Counted from the stretch's first letter, positions 46,122 through 55,716 are shown. The stretch is 64,000 nt of DNA from Polaribacter aestuariivivens (GCF_005885675.1 NZ_VANR01000001.1:1-64000); one strand, 5' to 3'. Numbers and translations are program-made. Notes: generated by a model not told the origin, from the letters alone.

Positions 46122-49100
46122 ATGAAAAAAATTCTTTTACTTTTTTCGATATTAGTTTCTTATCCAATATTTTCTCAAGGAACACGCTTATTAAGGCAAC
46201 CTACACTTTCTAATTCTGAAGTTGTTTTTGTGTATGGCGCAGATTTATGGAAAGCCCCTTTAAATGGTGGCAATGCAATTCGATTAACCAGTGATGAAGG
46301 TTCAGAATCCAGTCCAAGATTTTCTAAAGATGGTAAATGGATTGCTTTCACTGCTCAATATGATGGAAATACAGATGTTTATATAGTTTCCTCAAATGGT
46401 GGTGAACCAAAAAGGCTCACTTATCATCCAGCTCAAGATGTAGTACAAGGTTGGACGCCAGACAATAAAATTCTTTTTCGTTCGAATAGAGAATCTAAAC
46501 CTACGCAAACGAATAAATTTTTCACGATTTCTACAGAAGGTGGTATGCCAGAAACTTTTGATATTCCAAGAGCTGCTTATGGAGAAATTTCTGAAGACAA
46601 CAAATACATTGCTTACACACCAATTACAAGTTGGGATGCAGAATGGCGAAATTATAGAGGTGGACAAGCAATGCCTATTTGGATTGTAAACTTAAAAACA
46701 AAAGAGCTTATTAAAACCCCTCAGTTAGATGGAGAAAGGCATGTAAACCCAGTTTGGTATAATAGTGATGTATATTATATTTCTGAAAGAGATTTCACTG
46801 CAAATATTTGGTCATACAACCTAAAAACAAATAAAGAAACTCAAATTACTTTTCATAAAAAATTTGATGTCAAAAATTTAGATGCCAATAAAAACGGAAT
46901 CGTTTATGAACAAGGAGGTTATTTACATTTTTTGAAACCAGACACTAAAGAAACCAATCAAATTATTATCAATGTAAAAGGAGATTTAAATTATTCCAGA
47001 ACAAGATGGATGGATGTTTCTGGTAGAAACTTAACCAACCCAAATGTTTCACCAAATGGAAAAAGAGCCATTTTTGAATATCGAGGAGAAATATTTACAG
47101 TTCCAAAAGAAAACGGAACTTGGAGAAACTTAACCAATTCTTCTGGAGTTGCTGATCGCTCTCCAATTTGGTCTCCAAAAGGAGATAAAGTAGCTTGGTT
47201 TTCTGATAAAAATGGAGAATATGAATTAGTACATGCTGACCAAAATGGCGACAATCAAGAATTTATAAAGTTGCCAAATCCTACTTTTTATTTTCAACCA
47301 GATTGGTCACCAAATGGAAAATACATTGCTTATACAGATACCAATTTTGTAATTTGGATTATAGATTTAGACTCTAAAAAAACAACAAAAGTAGATGCAG
47401 ATGGTTTTGCACATCCAAACAGAACTATGAATCCAAAATGGTCTCCAGATAGTGATTGGATTGCGTATGCAAAACAAAATGACAATAGTTATAAATCTAT
47501 TTATGCATATCAAATAAGCACTAAAAAAATAGTTCAAATAACTGATAAAATAGCTGATGCAATTTCTCCTGTTTGGGATGCCTCAGGTAAATATATCTAT
47601 ACATTAGCAAGTACAGATTATGGTTTACAAACTGGTTGGTTAGATATGAGTTCTTACGACCCAAGTGTTACTAGAACCTTGTATACAGTAGTTTTATCTT
47701 CTAAAGACAAAGCACCTAATCTTCCAAAAACAGATGAGGAATCTGTTAAAAAAGAAGAAACAAAAGACGATAAGAAAAAAAGCAAAAAAGACGATGAAAA
47801 ATCGTCGGAAGAAAACAAAACAATTATTGATGAAAATGGTTTGTTTGATAGAGCTGTAGCATTAAAATTGCCAGCAAGAAATTATGTTGGTTTATTAAAA
47901 GGACCTAAAAACAAAGTATTTATTGCAGAATCAGTTCCAAATAGCAGAGGATTAACCTTACATAGTTATGACGTTACTAAAGAAAAGGCAACCGTTTTTG
48001 CGACAAGTGCATCTTCTATGACAACTTCAAACGATAGAAAGTCCATTTTAATATCTAAAAATGGTAGTTGGAGTTTAAACAATACAAACGCTCCTAAAGC
48101 TGGAAAAGAATCATTAAAAACAAATCTTAAAATTAAAGTTGATCCTAAGGCAGAAGCACATCAAATTTTTAAAGAAGGATGGCGTTTTATGCGCGATTTT
48201 TTATATGTTGACAACGTGCATGGTGCACCATGGAACGATATTTACGAATGGTATTCTCCCTGGATAAATGATGTAAAACATCGTTCTGATTTGAATTATG
48301 TTGTAGACATTATGAGTGGTGAAGTTGCCATTGGACATTCGTATGTTTCTGGTGGAGATTACCCTAATGTAAATAGAGTTGGTGTTGGATTGTTGGGTGC
48401 TGATTTAGAAAAACACAAAGGGTATTATCGTTTTGCAAAAATTTACAAAGGCGAACGTTGGAATCCTTCAATTTTTGCTCCTTTAGGTTTACCAGGAATA
48501 GATGTTAACAAAGGTGATTACTTAGTAGAAATTAATGGAGTTGCTTTAACTTCAAATATGAATCCTTACCAATTTTTAGAGCAAACTTCTGGAAGAGAAA
48601 TTTATATAAAAGTGAATGACAAACCTTCAGAAAAAGGAGCTAGAACCATTTTAGTTACGCCAACTTTTAGTGAGAGAGGATTGCGTTCTATAGATTGGGT
48701 AGAAAGTAATCGAAGAAAAGTAGATAAAATGTCTAATGGGAAATTAGCTTATGTCTATGTTCCTAATACAAGTGGTCCTGGATTTACATCTTTTAACAGA
48801 TATTATTTCTCACAACAAGATAAAAAAGGAGTTGTAATAGATGAGAGAAACAATGGTGGTGGTTCTGCTGCAGATTATATGATAGACATTATGTCCAGAG
48901 AAGTTGTTGGTTATTTTAATAGTAAAAGTGAAAGCAGAAAACCTTGGACAACGCCAATGGCAGGAATTTGGGGGCCAAAAGTGATGATTATTAATGAAAG
49001 AGCAGGTTCTGGAGGTGATTTATTACCATACATGTTTAAAGAGAAAAATTTAGGCCCTTTAGTAGGCACAAAAACCTGGGGTGGTTTAGTAGGAACTTGG

Positions 49101-49376
49101 GATACTCCACAATTTATTGATGGTGGAAGAATGGTAGCTCCAAGAGGTGGTTTTTATGATGTTGACGGAAAATGGGCAGTTGAAGGCGAAGGAGTTGCTC
49201 CAGATATTGAAGTGCATCAAACACCAAAAGAAGTTTTAAATGGAAAAGATCCTCAGTTAGAAGCTGCAGTAACTGAAGCTTTACGATTGTTGAAAGGAAA
49301 TGAATTTCAAGCAAAGCCAGAACCAAAAGCACCAATTCGTTCTAAAAGACCAAAAGGTTATAAATCTGATAATTAA
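46122..49376 (+). CDS. Tricorn-like S41 family protease
   Basis: The start is set at the ATG giving MKKILLLFSILVSYPIFSQ, a signal peptide; a TTG 14 codons upstream would spoil it. The 1084 residues hold PD40/WD-type beta-propeller repeats (SPRFSKDGKWIAFTAQYDG, SPIWSPKGDKVAWFSDKNGE and others, about 25-540), a Lys/Asp/Glu-rich linker (about 550-580), a tricorn core and PDZ domain (YLVEINGVAL), and an S41 catalytic domain with INERAGSGGDLLPYMF, in which the Ser of GSGGD is the expected nucleophile. A secreted or periplasmic peptidase that trims peptides. Followed by its own terminator. Confidence 0.92.
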   Translation: MKKILLLFSILVSYPIFSQGTRLLRQPTLSNSEVVFVYGADLWKAPLNGGNAIRLTSDEGSESSPRFSKDGKWIAFTAQYDGNTDVYIVSSNGGEPKRLTYHPAQDVVQGWTPDNKILFRSNRESKPTQTNKFFTISTEGGMPETFDIPRAAYGEISEDNKYIAYTPITSWDAEWRNYRGGQAMPIWIVNLKTKELIKTPQLDGERHVNPVWYNSDVYYISERDFTANIWSYNLKTNKETQITFHKKFDVKNLDANKNGIVYEQGGYLHFLKPDTKETNQIIINVKGDLNYSRTRWMDVSGRNLTNPNVSPNGKRAIFEYRGEIFTVPKENGTWRNLTNSSGVADRSPIWSPKGDKVAWFSDKNGEYELVHADQNGDNQEFIKLPNPTFYFQPDWSPNGKYIAYTDTNFVIWIIDLDSKKTTKVDADGFAHPNRTMNPKWSPDSDWIAYAKQNDNSYKSIYAYQISTKKIVQITDKIADAISPVWDASGKYIYTLASTDYGLQTGWLDMSSYDPSVTRTLYTVVLSSKDKAPNLPKTDEESVKKEETKDDKKKSKKDDEKSSEENKTIIDENGLFDRAVALKLPARNYVGLLKGPKNKVFIAESVPNSRGLTLHSYDVTKEKATVFATSASSMTTSNDRKSILISKNGSWSLNNTNAPKAGKESLKTNLKIKVDPKAEAHQIFKEGWRFMRDFLYVDNVHGAPWNDIYEWYSPWINDVKHRSDLNYVVDIMSGEVAIGHSYVSGGDYPNVNRVGVGLLGADLEKHKGYYRFAKIYKGERWNPSIFAPLGLPGIDVNKGDYLVEINGVALTSNMNPYQFLEQTSGREIYIKVNDKPSEKGARTILVTPTFSERGLRSIDWVESNRRKVDKMSNGKLAYVYVPNTSGPGFTSFNRYYFSQQDKKGVVIDERNNGGGSAADYMIDIMSREVVGYFNSKSESRKPWTTPMAGIWGPKVMIINERAGSGGDLLPYMFKEKNLGPLVGTKTWGGLVGTWDTPQFIDGGRMVAPRGGFYDVDGKWAVEGEGVAPDIEVHQTPKEVLNGKDPQLEAAVTEALRLLKGNEFQAKPEPKAPIRSKRPKGYKSDN

Positions 49377-49381
49377 AATTT

Positions 49382-49413
49382 AAAGCGGATTATTGAAAGA
49401 TAATCCGTTTTTT
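49382..49413 (+). terminator. Terminator after the tricorn-like gene
   Basis: An 8-bp stem CGGATTAT/ATAATCCG (49386-49393 with 49400-49407), 6-base loop, then six T. Confidence 0.82.
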
Positions 49414-49426
49414 AATATATTTTTTT

Positions 49427-50290
49427 TTGATAAAAGTAGAAACACATAAAGTTCCAGAATTAAAAAATCGAATTCGTTTACAAGAATATGCAGTTGGAAT
49501 TTTCCAAACCATCCCAACTAAATCTGGCATTAAAAAAGCGATTAAAAAAGGATTGATTTTAGTGAATGATGAAACTACATCAACAGCAAAATATATTATT
49601 GGTGGGGAAAAAATAGAGTTATATCAATCTGAAAACGAAGAAGTTTTTACAAGATTACAATTAGACCTTGAAGTTTTATTTGAAGACGATTATTTAGCGA
49701 TTATCTACAAACCAGCAGGAATTTTAGTTAGTGGAAATAAATTTGTAACCATTGCAAATGCACTTACTCAAAATCTGCAAAAAAGTAAACAACAAGATGC
49801 CGTAAAACCACAACCTATACATAGATTAGATTATCCAACAAGCGGACTTTTGCTAATTGGAAAAACAAGTTCAACAATTATTAAGTTGAGTGCTCTTTTT
49901 AAAAATAAGGAAATTAGTAAAACCTATTTTGCAATAACAATTGGGTTAATGAATTCCGAAGCAATAATAAATTCTCCAATTGACGAAAAAGAATCAATTA
50001 CAAATTACACTATTTTACAAACTGTAAAATCAGAACGTTTTGGTTTTTTAAATTTAGTAAAACTAAGTCCAAAAACGGGAAGAAAACATCAATTAAGAAA
50101 ACACTTATTAGGTATTGGAAATCCTATTTTAGGAGATAAAGAATATTTTTTAGAAGGCAAGGTTTTAAATGGAAAAGGCTTATACTTACATGCATCCATT
50201 TTAGAATTTATACATCCGTTTACGAAAGAAAAAATTTATACCTCTAAAGAATTACCTAAAAAATTTACAAAGATTTTTTCAATAACTTAA
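49427..50290 (+). CDS. RluA-family pseudouridine synthase
   Basis: 287 residues from a TTG start (no ATG is available near it). An N-terminal S4-like RNA-binding segment (about 10-60) precedes the catalytic domain. HRLDYPTSGLLLIGKT holds the catalytic Asp and KTGRKHQLRKHL the C-terminal motif. It isomerises uridine in rRNA or tRNA; the target site is not clear. The gene ends inside the convergent MocR gene (26-base overlap of the two 3' ends). Confidence 0.9.
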   Translation: MIKVETHKVPELKNRIRLQEYAVGIFQTIPTKSGIKKAIKKGLILVNDETTSTAKYIIGGEKIELYQSENEEVFTRLQLDLEVLFEDDYLAIIYKPAGILVSGNKFVTIANALTQNLQKSKQQDAVKPQPIHRLDYPTSGLLLIGKTSSTIIKLSALFKNKEISKTYFAITIGLMNSEAIINSPIDEKESITNYTILQTVKSERFGFLNLVKLSPKTGRKHQLRKHLLGIGNPILGDKEYFLEGKVLNGKGLYLHASILEFIHPFTKEKIYTSKELPKKFTKIFSIT

Positions 50291-51758
50291 CTTCGTTCAT
50301 TGTTTTTGAAAGTCTTTTTATCAACTCGTAAATTTCTTCTTCATTATAAGTTGCGAAACCTATTCTAATAGCATTGTGTTTAGAATTTGCTATGTCATAA
50401 CGTTGCCACTCTCCTATTTCTAATTGATGTTTGTAAGCAATTTGAGATATTGTTTTCCAAGAATATTTTTTATGTAAAGTCAACCAAACTGCCATTCCTC
50501 CTTTTGGAATCTCAAAAAAGAAAACATCTTTAAATTTCTCTTCTAAAAGTTTACAAAACAAATCTCTTCTCGTTTTGTAAATCTTCATTACTTTTTTAAT
50601 ATGTCTATCTAAATCGCCGTTTTTTATAAATTCTTCAAAAGTTAATTCTAATAAAGCATCACCTTGTCTGTCTATAAATCTACGTTGGTTTGCAGCTTCA
50701 TTTACAAATTCTTTAGAAGATATTAAATAACCAATTCTAAAAACTGGTGCTACTGTTTTACAAACAGAACCTATATAAATTACATTTCCATTAGCATCAT
50801 GACTCGCCAAAGGTAAAATTGGAGAATGATTGTAATTAAAATCGTAATCATAATCATCTTCAATAATAGCAAAACTGTATTTTTTGGCTAAATTCAATAG
50901 GTGAATTCTTCTTTCCGCTGACAAAGTTACTGTGGTTGGGTGATGATGATGAGAAGTTACATAAACTGCTTTTATTGCTTTCTTTTTACAAATTTCTTCT
51001 ATTTCTTTGGTATTTAATCCGTTTTCATCCACAGCAACTCGTACTAAATTCGCTTCACTTTGTAAAAATGTAGTATCTGCAGATGCATAATTTGTTTCAC
51101 CAATCACAACTAAATCATCTTTTTTCAATAATAATTTAGAAGATAAATAAATACCCATTTGACTTCCTCTAGTTATGAGAATATTTTCATAAGAAACAGA
51201 TAAACCTCGAGTTTTGTTTAAGTAATTTGCCAATGTTTTTCGCAACTTTTCATTTCCAAATAAAGATCCATAAGACATTTCCTTATAAATATGTTTTCTA
51301 CCACAAATTCTTCTGTAAATTCTTGCAATATCTTCTGCTGGTGTTAATCTCGCATCAGAAATCCCATCATTTATGTACATAAATCCCTCTTTTTTTTCAG
51401 GAGATTTTCTTACCAATTCTTCGTTATGATAAAAGTTGAATCCAGTATTATTTGTTTTTTTATGTCGGTTCTCAATTGTAAAGTTTTGCACATTTAATTC
51501 GGGTAAATTGGCATTTACAAAAGTTCCTTTTTTAGGAATACTTTCTACCCAACCTTGTAATAACAACTCTTCATAACAAGCTACTACTGTTTTTCTGTGC
51601 ACGTTCAAGTTTTCTGACAAGGCTCTACTACTTGGTAATTTTGTTTCTGGCAATAATTTTCTGCTTTTAATCAATTCTATAAATGTATTCGATAATTGCA
51701 AATACAATGCTTGTTTGCTTTTTCTATTTAATTGAAAAGTTGTTTTATTTGGAAACAA
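50265..51758 (-). CDS. MocR/PdxR-type GntR regulator with aminotransferase domain
   Basis: 497 residues: a GntR winged helix (about 10-80: LPSSRALSENLNVHRKTVVACYEELLLQGW) fused to a class I aminotransferase fold. The PLP lysine is Lys334 in GSVCKTVAPVFRIGY, and the Asp that holds the pyridine ring is in IIEDDYDYDF (about 301-308). MocR proteins use PLP or a derivative as effector to control vitamin B6 or amino acid genes. It is divergent from a three-gene operon that ends in a PNPOx-like gene, and the shared spacer has direct repeats, as expected for its operator. Confidence 0.93.
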   Translation of the reverse strand: MFPNKTTFQLNRKSKQALYLQLSNTFIELIKSRKLLPETKLPSSRALSENLNVHRKTVVACYEELLLQGWVESIPKKGTFVNANLPELNVQNFTIENRHKKTNNTGFNFYHNEELVRKSPEKKEGFMYINDGISDARLTPAEDIARIYRRICGRKHIYKEMSYGSLFGNEKLRKTLANYLNKTRGLSVSYENILITRGSQMGIYLSSKLLLKKDDLVVIGETNYASADTTFLQSEANLVRVAVDENGLNTKEIEEICKKKAIKAVYVTSHHHHPTTVTLSAERRIHLLNLAKKYSFAIIEDDYDYDFNYNHSPILPLASHDANGNVIYIGSVCKTVAPVFRIGYLISSKEFVNEAANQRRFIDRQGDALLELTFEEFIKNGDLDRHIKKVMKIYKTRRDLFCKLLEEKFKDVFFFEIPKGGMAVWLTLHKKYSWKTISQIAYKHQLEIGEWQRYDIANSKHNAIRIGFATYNEEEIYELIKRLSKTMNEVKLLKKSL

Positions 51759-51760
51759 AA

Positions 51761-51795
51761 TCTGGACTATTATTTATTTTAATTCTGGATTATTA
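51761..51795. promoter_or_regulatory. Direct repeats, likely MocR operator
   Basis: TCTGGACTATTA (51761-51772) and TCTGGATTATTA (51784-51795) match at 11 of 12 positions and start 23 bases apart, so they lie on the same face of the helix. They sit between the MocR start and the promoter of the divergent operon. Confidence 0.6.
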
Positions 51796-51814
51796 CAAGA
51801 GTCCATAAATATAG

Positions 51815-51822
51815 TAATTTTG
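51815..51822 (+). promoter_or_regulatory. Candidate -7 box for the GNAT operon
   Basis: TAATTTTG fits TAnnTTTG and ends 21 bases before the GNAT ATG. The second direct repeat falls where a -33 element would be, which fits activation by the MocR protein. Confidence 0.45.
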
Positions 51823-51842
51823 GAATAATAAATTAAGTAATA

Positions 51843-52346
51843 ATGATTAAACTAAAACCATTTACAAATTCTGATTTTGACAGATTAATCAATTGGATTG
51901 ATTCTGAACATTTAATGTATGTTTTTTCTGCAACTATTTTTAACTACCCAACAAACCATGCTCAATTAGACGAATATTTAAAAGAGCCAAATAGAGTTAC
52001 TTATAAAGTAATTGATATAAATTCTAACGAAATAATTGGTCATGCAGAGCTAAATAACATCAACAAATCAAACAAAAGCGCAAGAATTTGTAGAGTTTTG
52101 GTTGGCAATAAAAATGAAAGAAATAAAGGTTTTGGAAAACTAATAATTAATGAATTGGTAAGAATTGGATTTGAAGAAATGAAATTACACAGAATAGATT
52201 TAGGGGTATATGATTTCAACAAAAACGCCATAAAATGCTATAAAAACTGTGGTTTTGAAATTGAAGGTTTACTAAAAGAAAACACCAAATTTGGAAATCA
52301 ATATTGGTCTACTTATAACATGAGTATTCTAAATAAAAGAAAATAA
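51843..52346 (+). CDS. GNAT family N-acetyltransferase (RimJ/RimL type)
   Basis: 167 residues, Acetyltransf_3 type. The acetyl-CoA loop is CRVLVGNKNERNKGFGKLIINEL (seen as NERNKGFGK), followed by LHRIDLGVYDFNKNAIKCYKNCGFEIEGLLKE (seen as VYDFNKNAIKCYKNCGF), a typical RimJ/RimL end. It may acetylate a protein N-terminus, a small amine or a toxic compound; the acceptor is unknown. First gene of an operon with DUF1272 (2 bases) and the PNPOx-like gene (1 base), divergent from MocR. Confidence 0.9.
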   Translation: MIKLKPFTNSDFDRLINWIDSEHLMYVFSATIFNYPTNHAQLDEYLKEPNRVTYKVIDINSNEIIGHAELNNINKSNKSARICRVLVGNKNERNKGFGKLIINELVRIGFEEMKLHRIDLGVYDFNKNAIKCYKNCGFEIEGLLKENTKFGNQYWSTYNMSILNKRK

Positions 52347-52348
52347 AT

Positions 52349-52639
52349 ATGCTAGAAATTAGACCCAATTGCGAACATTGTAACAAAAATTTACCAAACA
52401 CATCCACAGAAGCAATGATTTGTTCTTTTGAGTGTACCTATTGTAAAACCTGTGCAATAGAAATTTTTGAAAATGTTTGCCCAACTTGTGCTGGTAATTT
52501 TGTGGAACGTCCAATTCGTCCATCAAAATATAAAGAGAAATATCCAGCTTCTAAAAAGAGCGTTTTTAAACCAAAAAAATTAGAAGAAGCGAAAATAAAG
52601 AGCAATCAATTCAAAGATATTCACCCTTCAAAAAGATAA
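52349..52639 (+). CDS. DUF1272 zinc-ribbon-like protein
   Basis: 96 residues. The N-terminal half has eight cysteines at 8, 11, 25, 29, 32, 35, 44 and 47 in CxxC-type pairs (NCEHC, FECTYCKTC, CPTC), predicted to bind two zinc ions. The C-terminal half is lysine-rich (KYKEKYPASKKSVFKPKKL). DUF1272 proteins have no known role. In this operon it sits between an acetyltransferase and a PNPOx-like flavoprotein under a presumed MocR regulator. Confidence 0.9.
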   Translation: MLEIRPNCEHCNKNLPNTSTEAMICSFECTYCKTCAIEIFENVCPTCAGNFVERPIRPSKYKEKYPASKKSVFKPKKLEEAKIKSNQFKDIHPSKR

Positions 52640-52640
52640 C

Positions 52641-53300
52641 ATGAAAGAATACAAAAAATCAAAATTAAACAGCGTAAAAAGAGGCGCAAATAGAGCTACT
52701 TACGATATAGAAAAAATAAATACCATTTTAGATGCTGGTTTTATTGGCTATGTAAGCTACAATTTTCAAGGAAAAGCCATTGCAATTCCAATGGCTTATG
52801 GTAGAAAAGGAAACAAAATTATTTTACACGGTTCTAACGCCAATAGAATGCTTACTTCTCTTTTAGAGGCAAAGGAAATGAGTATGACTGTGATGCACTT
52901 AGATGCACTGGTTTTAGCACGATCTGGATTTCATCATTCAGTAAACTACAGATCAGCTACACTTTTTGGAACCTGTAAAAAAATAGAAGATAAAGAAGAA
53001 AAAAACGATGCCCTATTTTGTTTTATGGAACATATGATGAAAGGAAGATGGAATGGAATTCGCGAAATGAACAACGAAGAATTTGAAAGAACTTTAGTGG
53101 TAGAAATGACCATTGAAACTGCTTCTGCAAAAATTAGAGATGTTGGTGTTGCTGATGAACCTGAAGATTATAATTTAGATGTTTGGGCTGGTTTAATACC
53201 TATAAAACAAATAGCAACATATCCTATTCCTGATAAAGGAAAACCAGAAAGCATGGAAATACCTCAACATGTTTTAGATTATTACGAGCAAAATAAGTAA
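52641..53300 (+). CDS. Pyridoxamine 5'-phosphate oxidase family (FMN-binding split-barrel) protein
   Basis: 219 residues with the split-barrel fold: GFIGYVSYNFQGKAIAIPMAYGRKGNKIILHGSN at the start (seen as YVSYNFQGKAIAIPMAYGR), then MSMTVMHLDALVLARSGFHHSVNYRSATLFG (seen as HHSVNYRSATLFG). It is closer to the NimA/PNPOx-like subgroup than to true PdxH, so it may be a flavin- or haem-dependent reductase rather than a PLP-forming oxidase. Last gene of the MocR-linked operon. Confidence 0.88.
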   Translation: MKEYKKSKLNSVKRGANRATYDIEKINTILDAGFIGYVSYNFQGKAIAIPMAYGRKGNKIILHGSNANRMLTSLLEAKEMSMTVMHLDALVLARSGFHHSVNYRSATLFGTCKKIEDKEEKNDALFCFMEHMMKGRWNGIREMNNEEFERTLVVEMTIETASAKIRDVGVADEPEDYNLDVWAGLIPIKQIATYPIPDKGKPESMEIPQHVLDYYEQNK

Positions 53301-53348
53301 GTTCCTATAAAATGTAATAAATTAGCTACTTTATTATAAAATTTACAA

Positions 53349-54626
53349 ATGAAAAAATTTTTCAAGTTTTTAGGTGTTATTATTTTATTACTAATTGTAG
53401 CAGCAACAATCTTCTATTTTGCAAAAAATGAAGAACTTCCACAAGGAAATAAAGGTAAAGAAGCAGATGCATTAGCCATAAAAATGTACAATGCCATAAA
53501 TGGTGACGCATTTGAAAACACAGAGGTAATTGAATGGAGTTTTAGAAATGTACATCATTACAAATGGATGAAACAAGAAAACATAGTTCATGTTTCTTGG
53601 GATGAAAATAAAGTGATTTTAGATACAAAATCTCCTGAAAAATCGGTTGTTTTTATAAATGAAAAAGAGACTAATAATCCTGAAATCATTAAAAAAGCAA
53701 CCGATTTTTTTAACAACGATTCTTTTTGGTTAATTGCACCTTACAAAATTTTTGATGCTGGTACAGAAAGAAGAATTGTAAATTATGAAGAAAAAGACGC
53801 CCTTCTAATTACATATACTTCTGGAGGTTCAACTCCTGGTGATTCTTATTTATGGATTTTAGATGAAAATTTTTTACCAACATCTTATAAAATGTGGACT
53901 AACATTATTCCTATTGGTGGTGTTTCTGCCACTTGGAATCATTTAAAAAACACAGAAGCTGGTATAAAACTACCTACTAAACACAAACTTTCGTTGTTTG
54001 GATTAGAAATGGAACTTGCTAATGCAAAAGCATACAACCCAAAAGCAAATGAATTGGCTAATAAAATTCTTAAAACAATAAAACACGACGAATACAAAAA
54101 CACGCGTTATTTAGAATGGAGTTTTGGTGGCAGAAGACATTTTAAATGGGACAAAGAAAAACATATTGCTGATGTTTCTTGGGACTCTATTCGTGTAAAT
54201 TTACATCCTCAAAACAAAGAAAAAAGTACTGTTTTCTTTAACGAAAAATTACAAGAAAAAGCAGATTCAACCATCGTAAAAAGAGCTTGGAATATTTTTA
54301 ACAACGATTCTTTTTGGTTAGTGGCACCTCATAAATTATTTGAAAATGGAATCATTAGAACCGTTCAAAAAGAAAATGACAAAGATGCGTTATTAGTAAA
54401 ATATACAACAGGTGGTTCAACTCCAGGAGATTCTTATTTATGGATTCTTGATGAAAATTATTTACCAATATCTTACAAAATGTATGTTCCAAGTATGAAA
54501 ATGAATGGAGTTCCTGCAACTTGGGAAGATTGGATTACCACAGAAAGTGGAACATTATTACCAACAAACCATACATTTGGAAATGGTAGAAATTTAAGTA
54601 TGGGCGAAGTAAAAGGTTATAATTAA
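53349..54626 (+). CDS. Membrane-anchored protein of two tandem copies of one unrecognised domain
   Basis: I do not recognise the family. 425 residues: a membrane anchor (about 5-24) and two copies of a domain of about 190 residues, at 39-230 and 233-425. Both carry EWSF, then H-(Y/F)-KW, then VSWD, FNNDSFWL, APxKxF, GGSTPGDSYLWILDEN and a Trp-rich end. The shift between copies is exactly 196 residues; the same 26-base string occurs at 53707-53732 and 54295-54320. The fold could be LolA/outer-membrane-lipoprotein-sorting-like, judging by the beta pattern. It abuts the AI-2E family permease gene, so the two are probably co-transcribed. Confidence 0.85.
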   Translation: MKKFFKFLGVIILLLIVAATIFYFAKNEELPQGNKGKEADALAIKMYNAINGDAFENTEVIEWSFRNVHHYKWMKQENIVHVSWDENKVILDTKSPEKSVVFINEKETNNPEIIKKATDFFNNDSFWLIAPYKIFDAGTERRIVNYEEKDALLITYTSGGSTPGDSYLWILDENFLPTSYKMWTNIIPIGGVSATWNHLKNTEAGIKLPTKHKLSLFGLEMELANAKAYNPKANELANKILKTIKHDEYKNTRYLEWSFGGRRHFKWDKEKHIADVSWDSIRVNLHPQNKEKSTVFFNEKLQEKADSTIVKRAWNIFNNDSFWLVAPHKLFENGIIRTVQKENDKDALLVKYTTGGSTPGDSYLWILDENYLPISYKMYVPSMKMNGVPATWEDWITTESGTLLPTNHTFGNGRNLSMGEVKGYN

Positions 54627-55709
54627 ATGACAGCAAAAACATTATCTAACGGTATTTTAAGGGCTTTAGCAATACTTCTAGGTGTTTCCCTTTTAATATA
54701 TTTTCTTTACAAAATTCAGTCTGTAATTGTGTATATCATAATCGCAGGCGTAATTTCGTTAATTGCAAGACCTATTATTTTATTTTTAAGAAGAAGGTTA
54801 AAATTTCCAAACACAGTAGCTGTTATCACAACAATGGTGATTTTTTTAGGAATTATTACAGGTATTATTATACTTTTTATTCCTTTAATAACTGAGCAAG
54901 GTAAAAGTTTATCACTTTTACAAAGCGATGAATTACAGGCAAATATTCAAAATATTTTCAATCAAATTACAGCCTACTTTTCATCAAAAGGAATTGACGT
55001 TTTAGGAGAAATTAAAAGTATTGATTTCACCTCTCAATTTAAAGCAATACCTAATTTATTAAACTCAGTTTTAGGCACACTTGGCTCTTTAAGTGTAGGG
55101 TTGTTTTCTGTATTATTTATTTCATTTTTCTTTATGAAAGACAGCAGAATTCTTAAAAACGGAATTATGACAATCATTCCGAATGAAACTGAAGGACGTT
55201 TTTCAAAATCTTTGGAAACTATTAATGATTTATTGTCAAGATATTTCATTGGTTTAATATTACAAATTACCATTCTGTTTGTTTTATACACAATTATTTT
55301 ATTAATTTTTGAAATTGACAATGCAGTTGTAATTGCATTTTTATGTGCCTTACTAAATCTAATTCCTTATGTTGGCCCATTAATTGGAGCAGTAATTATG
55401 TGTATTTTATCAATGACAAGTAATATTGGTTTAGAATTTCAGACTCAAATTTTACCAACTACCATTTATGTGATGATTGGTTATTTTATCGCTCAAATTG
55501 TAGACAATTTTGTGAGTCAACCAGTTATTTTTTCAAAAACAACAAAATCACACCCGCTGGAAATTTTCTTAATTATAATTATTGGTGGTTTACTTTTTGG
55601 CATTATTGGTATGATTACTGCAGTTCCATTATACACAGCTCTAAAAGTAATTTTAAAAGAATTTTTATCAGAAAATAAAATTGTAAAATCGTTAACTAAA
55701 AACTTATAA
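54627..55709 (+). CDS. AI-2E family transporter (PerM-like permease)
   Basis: 360 residues with about eight membrane helices in the usual pattern: three at the start (up to about 95), a soluble linker (90-150), then five. Family blocks are FFMKDSRILKNGIM, LNLIPYVGPLIGAVIM and a proline-rich helix QPVIFSKTTKSHPLEIFLIII (seen as KSHPLEIFLI). Such proteins export small molecules or ions, and only some concern AI-2. The start directly follows the stop of the duplicated-domain gene. Confidence 0.88.
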   Translation: MTAKTLSNGILRALAILLGVSLLIYFLYKIQSVIVYIIIAGVISLIARPIILFLRRRLKFPNTVAVITTMVIFLGIITGIIILFIPLITEQGKSLSLLQSDELQANIQNIFNQITAYFSSKGIDVLGEIKSIDFTSQFKAIPNLLNSVLGTLGSLSVGLFSVLFISFFFMKDSRILKNGIMTIIPNETEGRFSKSLETINDLLSRYFIGLILQITILFVLYTIILLIFEIDNAVVIAFLCALLNLIPYVGPLIGAVIMCILSMTSNIGLEFQTQILPTTIYVMIGYFIAQIVDNFVSQPVIFSKTTKSHPLEIFLIIIIGGLLFGIIGMITAVPLYTALKVILKEFLSENKIVKSLTKNL

Positions 55710-55716
55710 TTTTATT

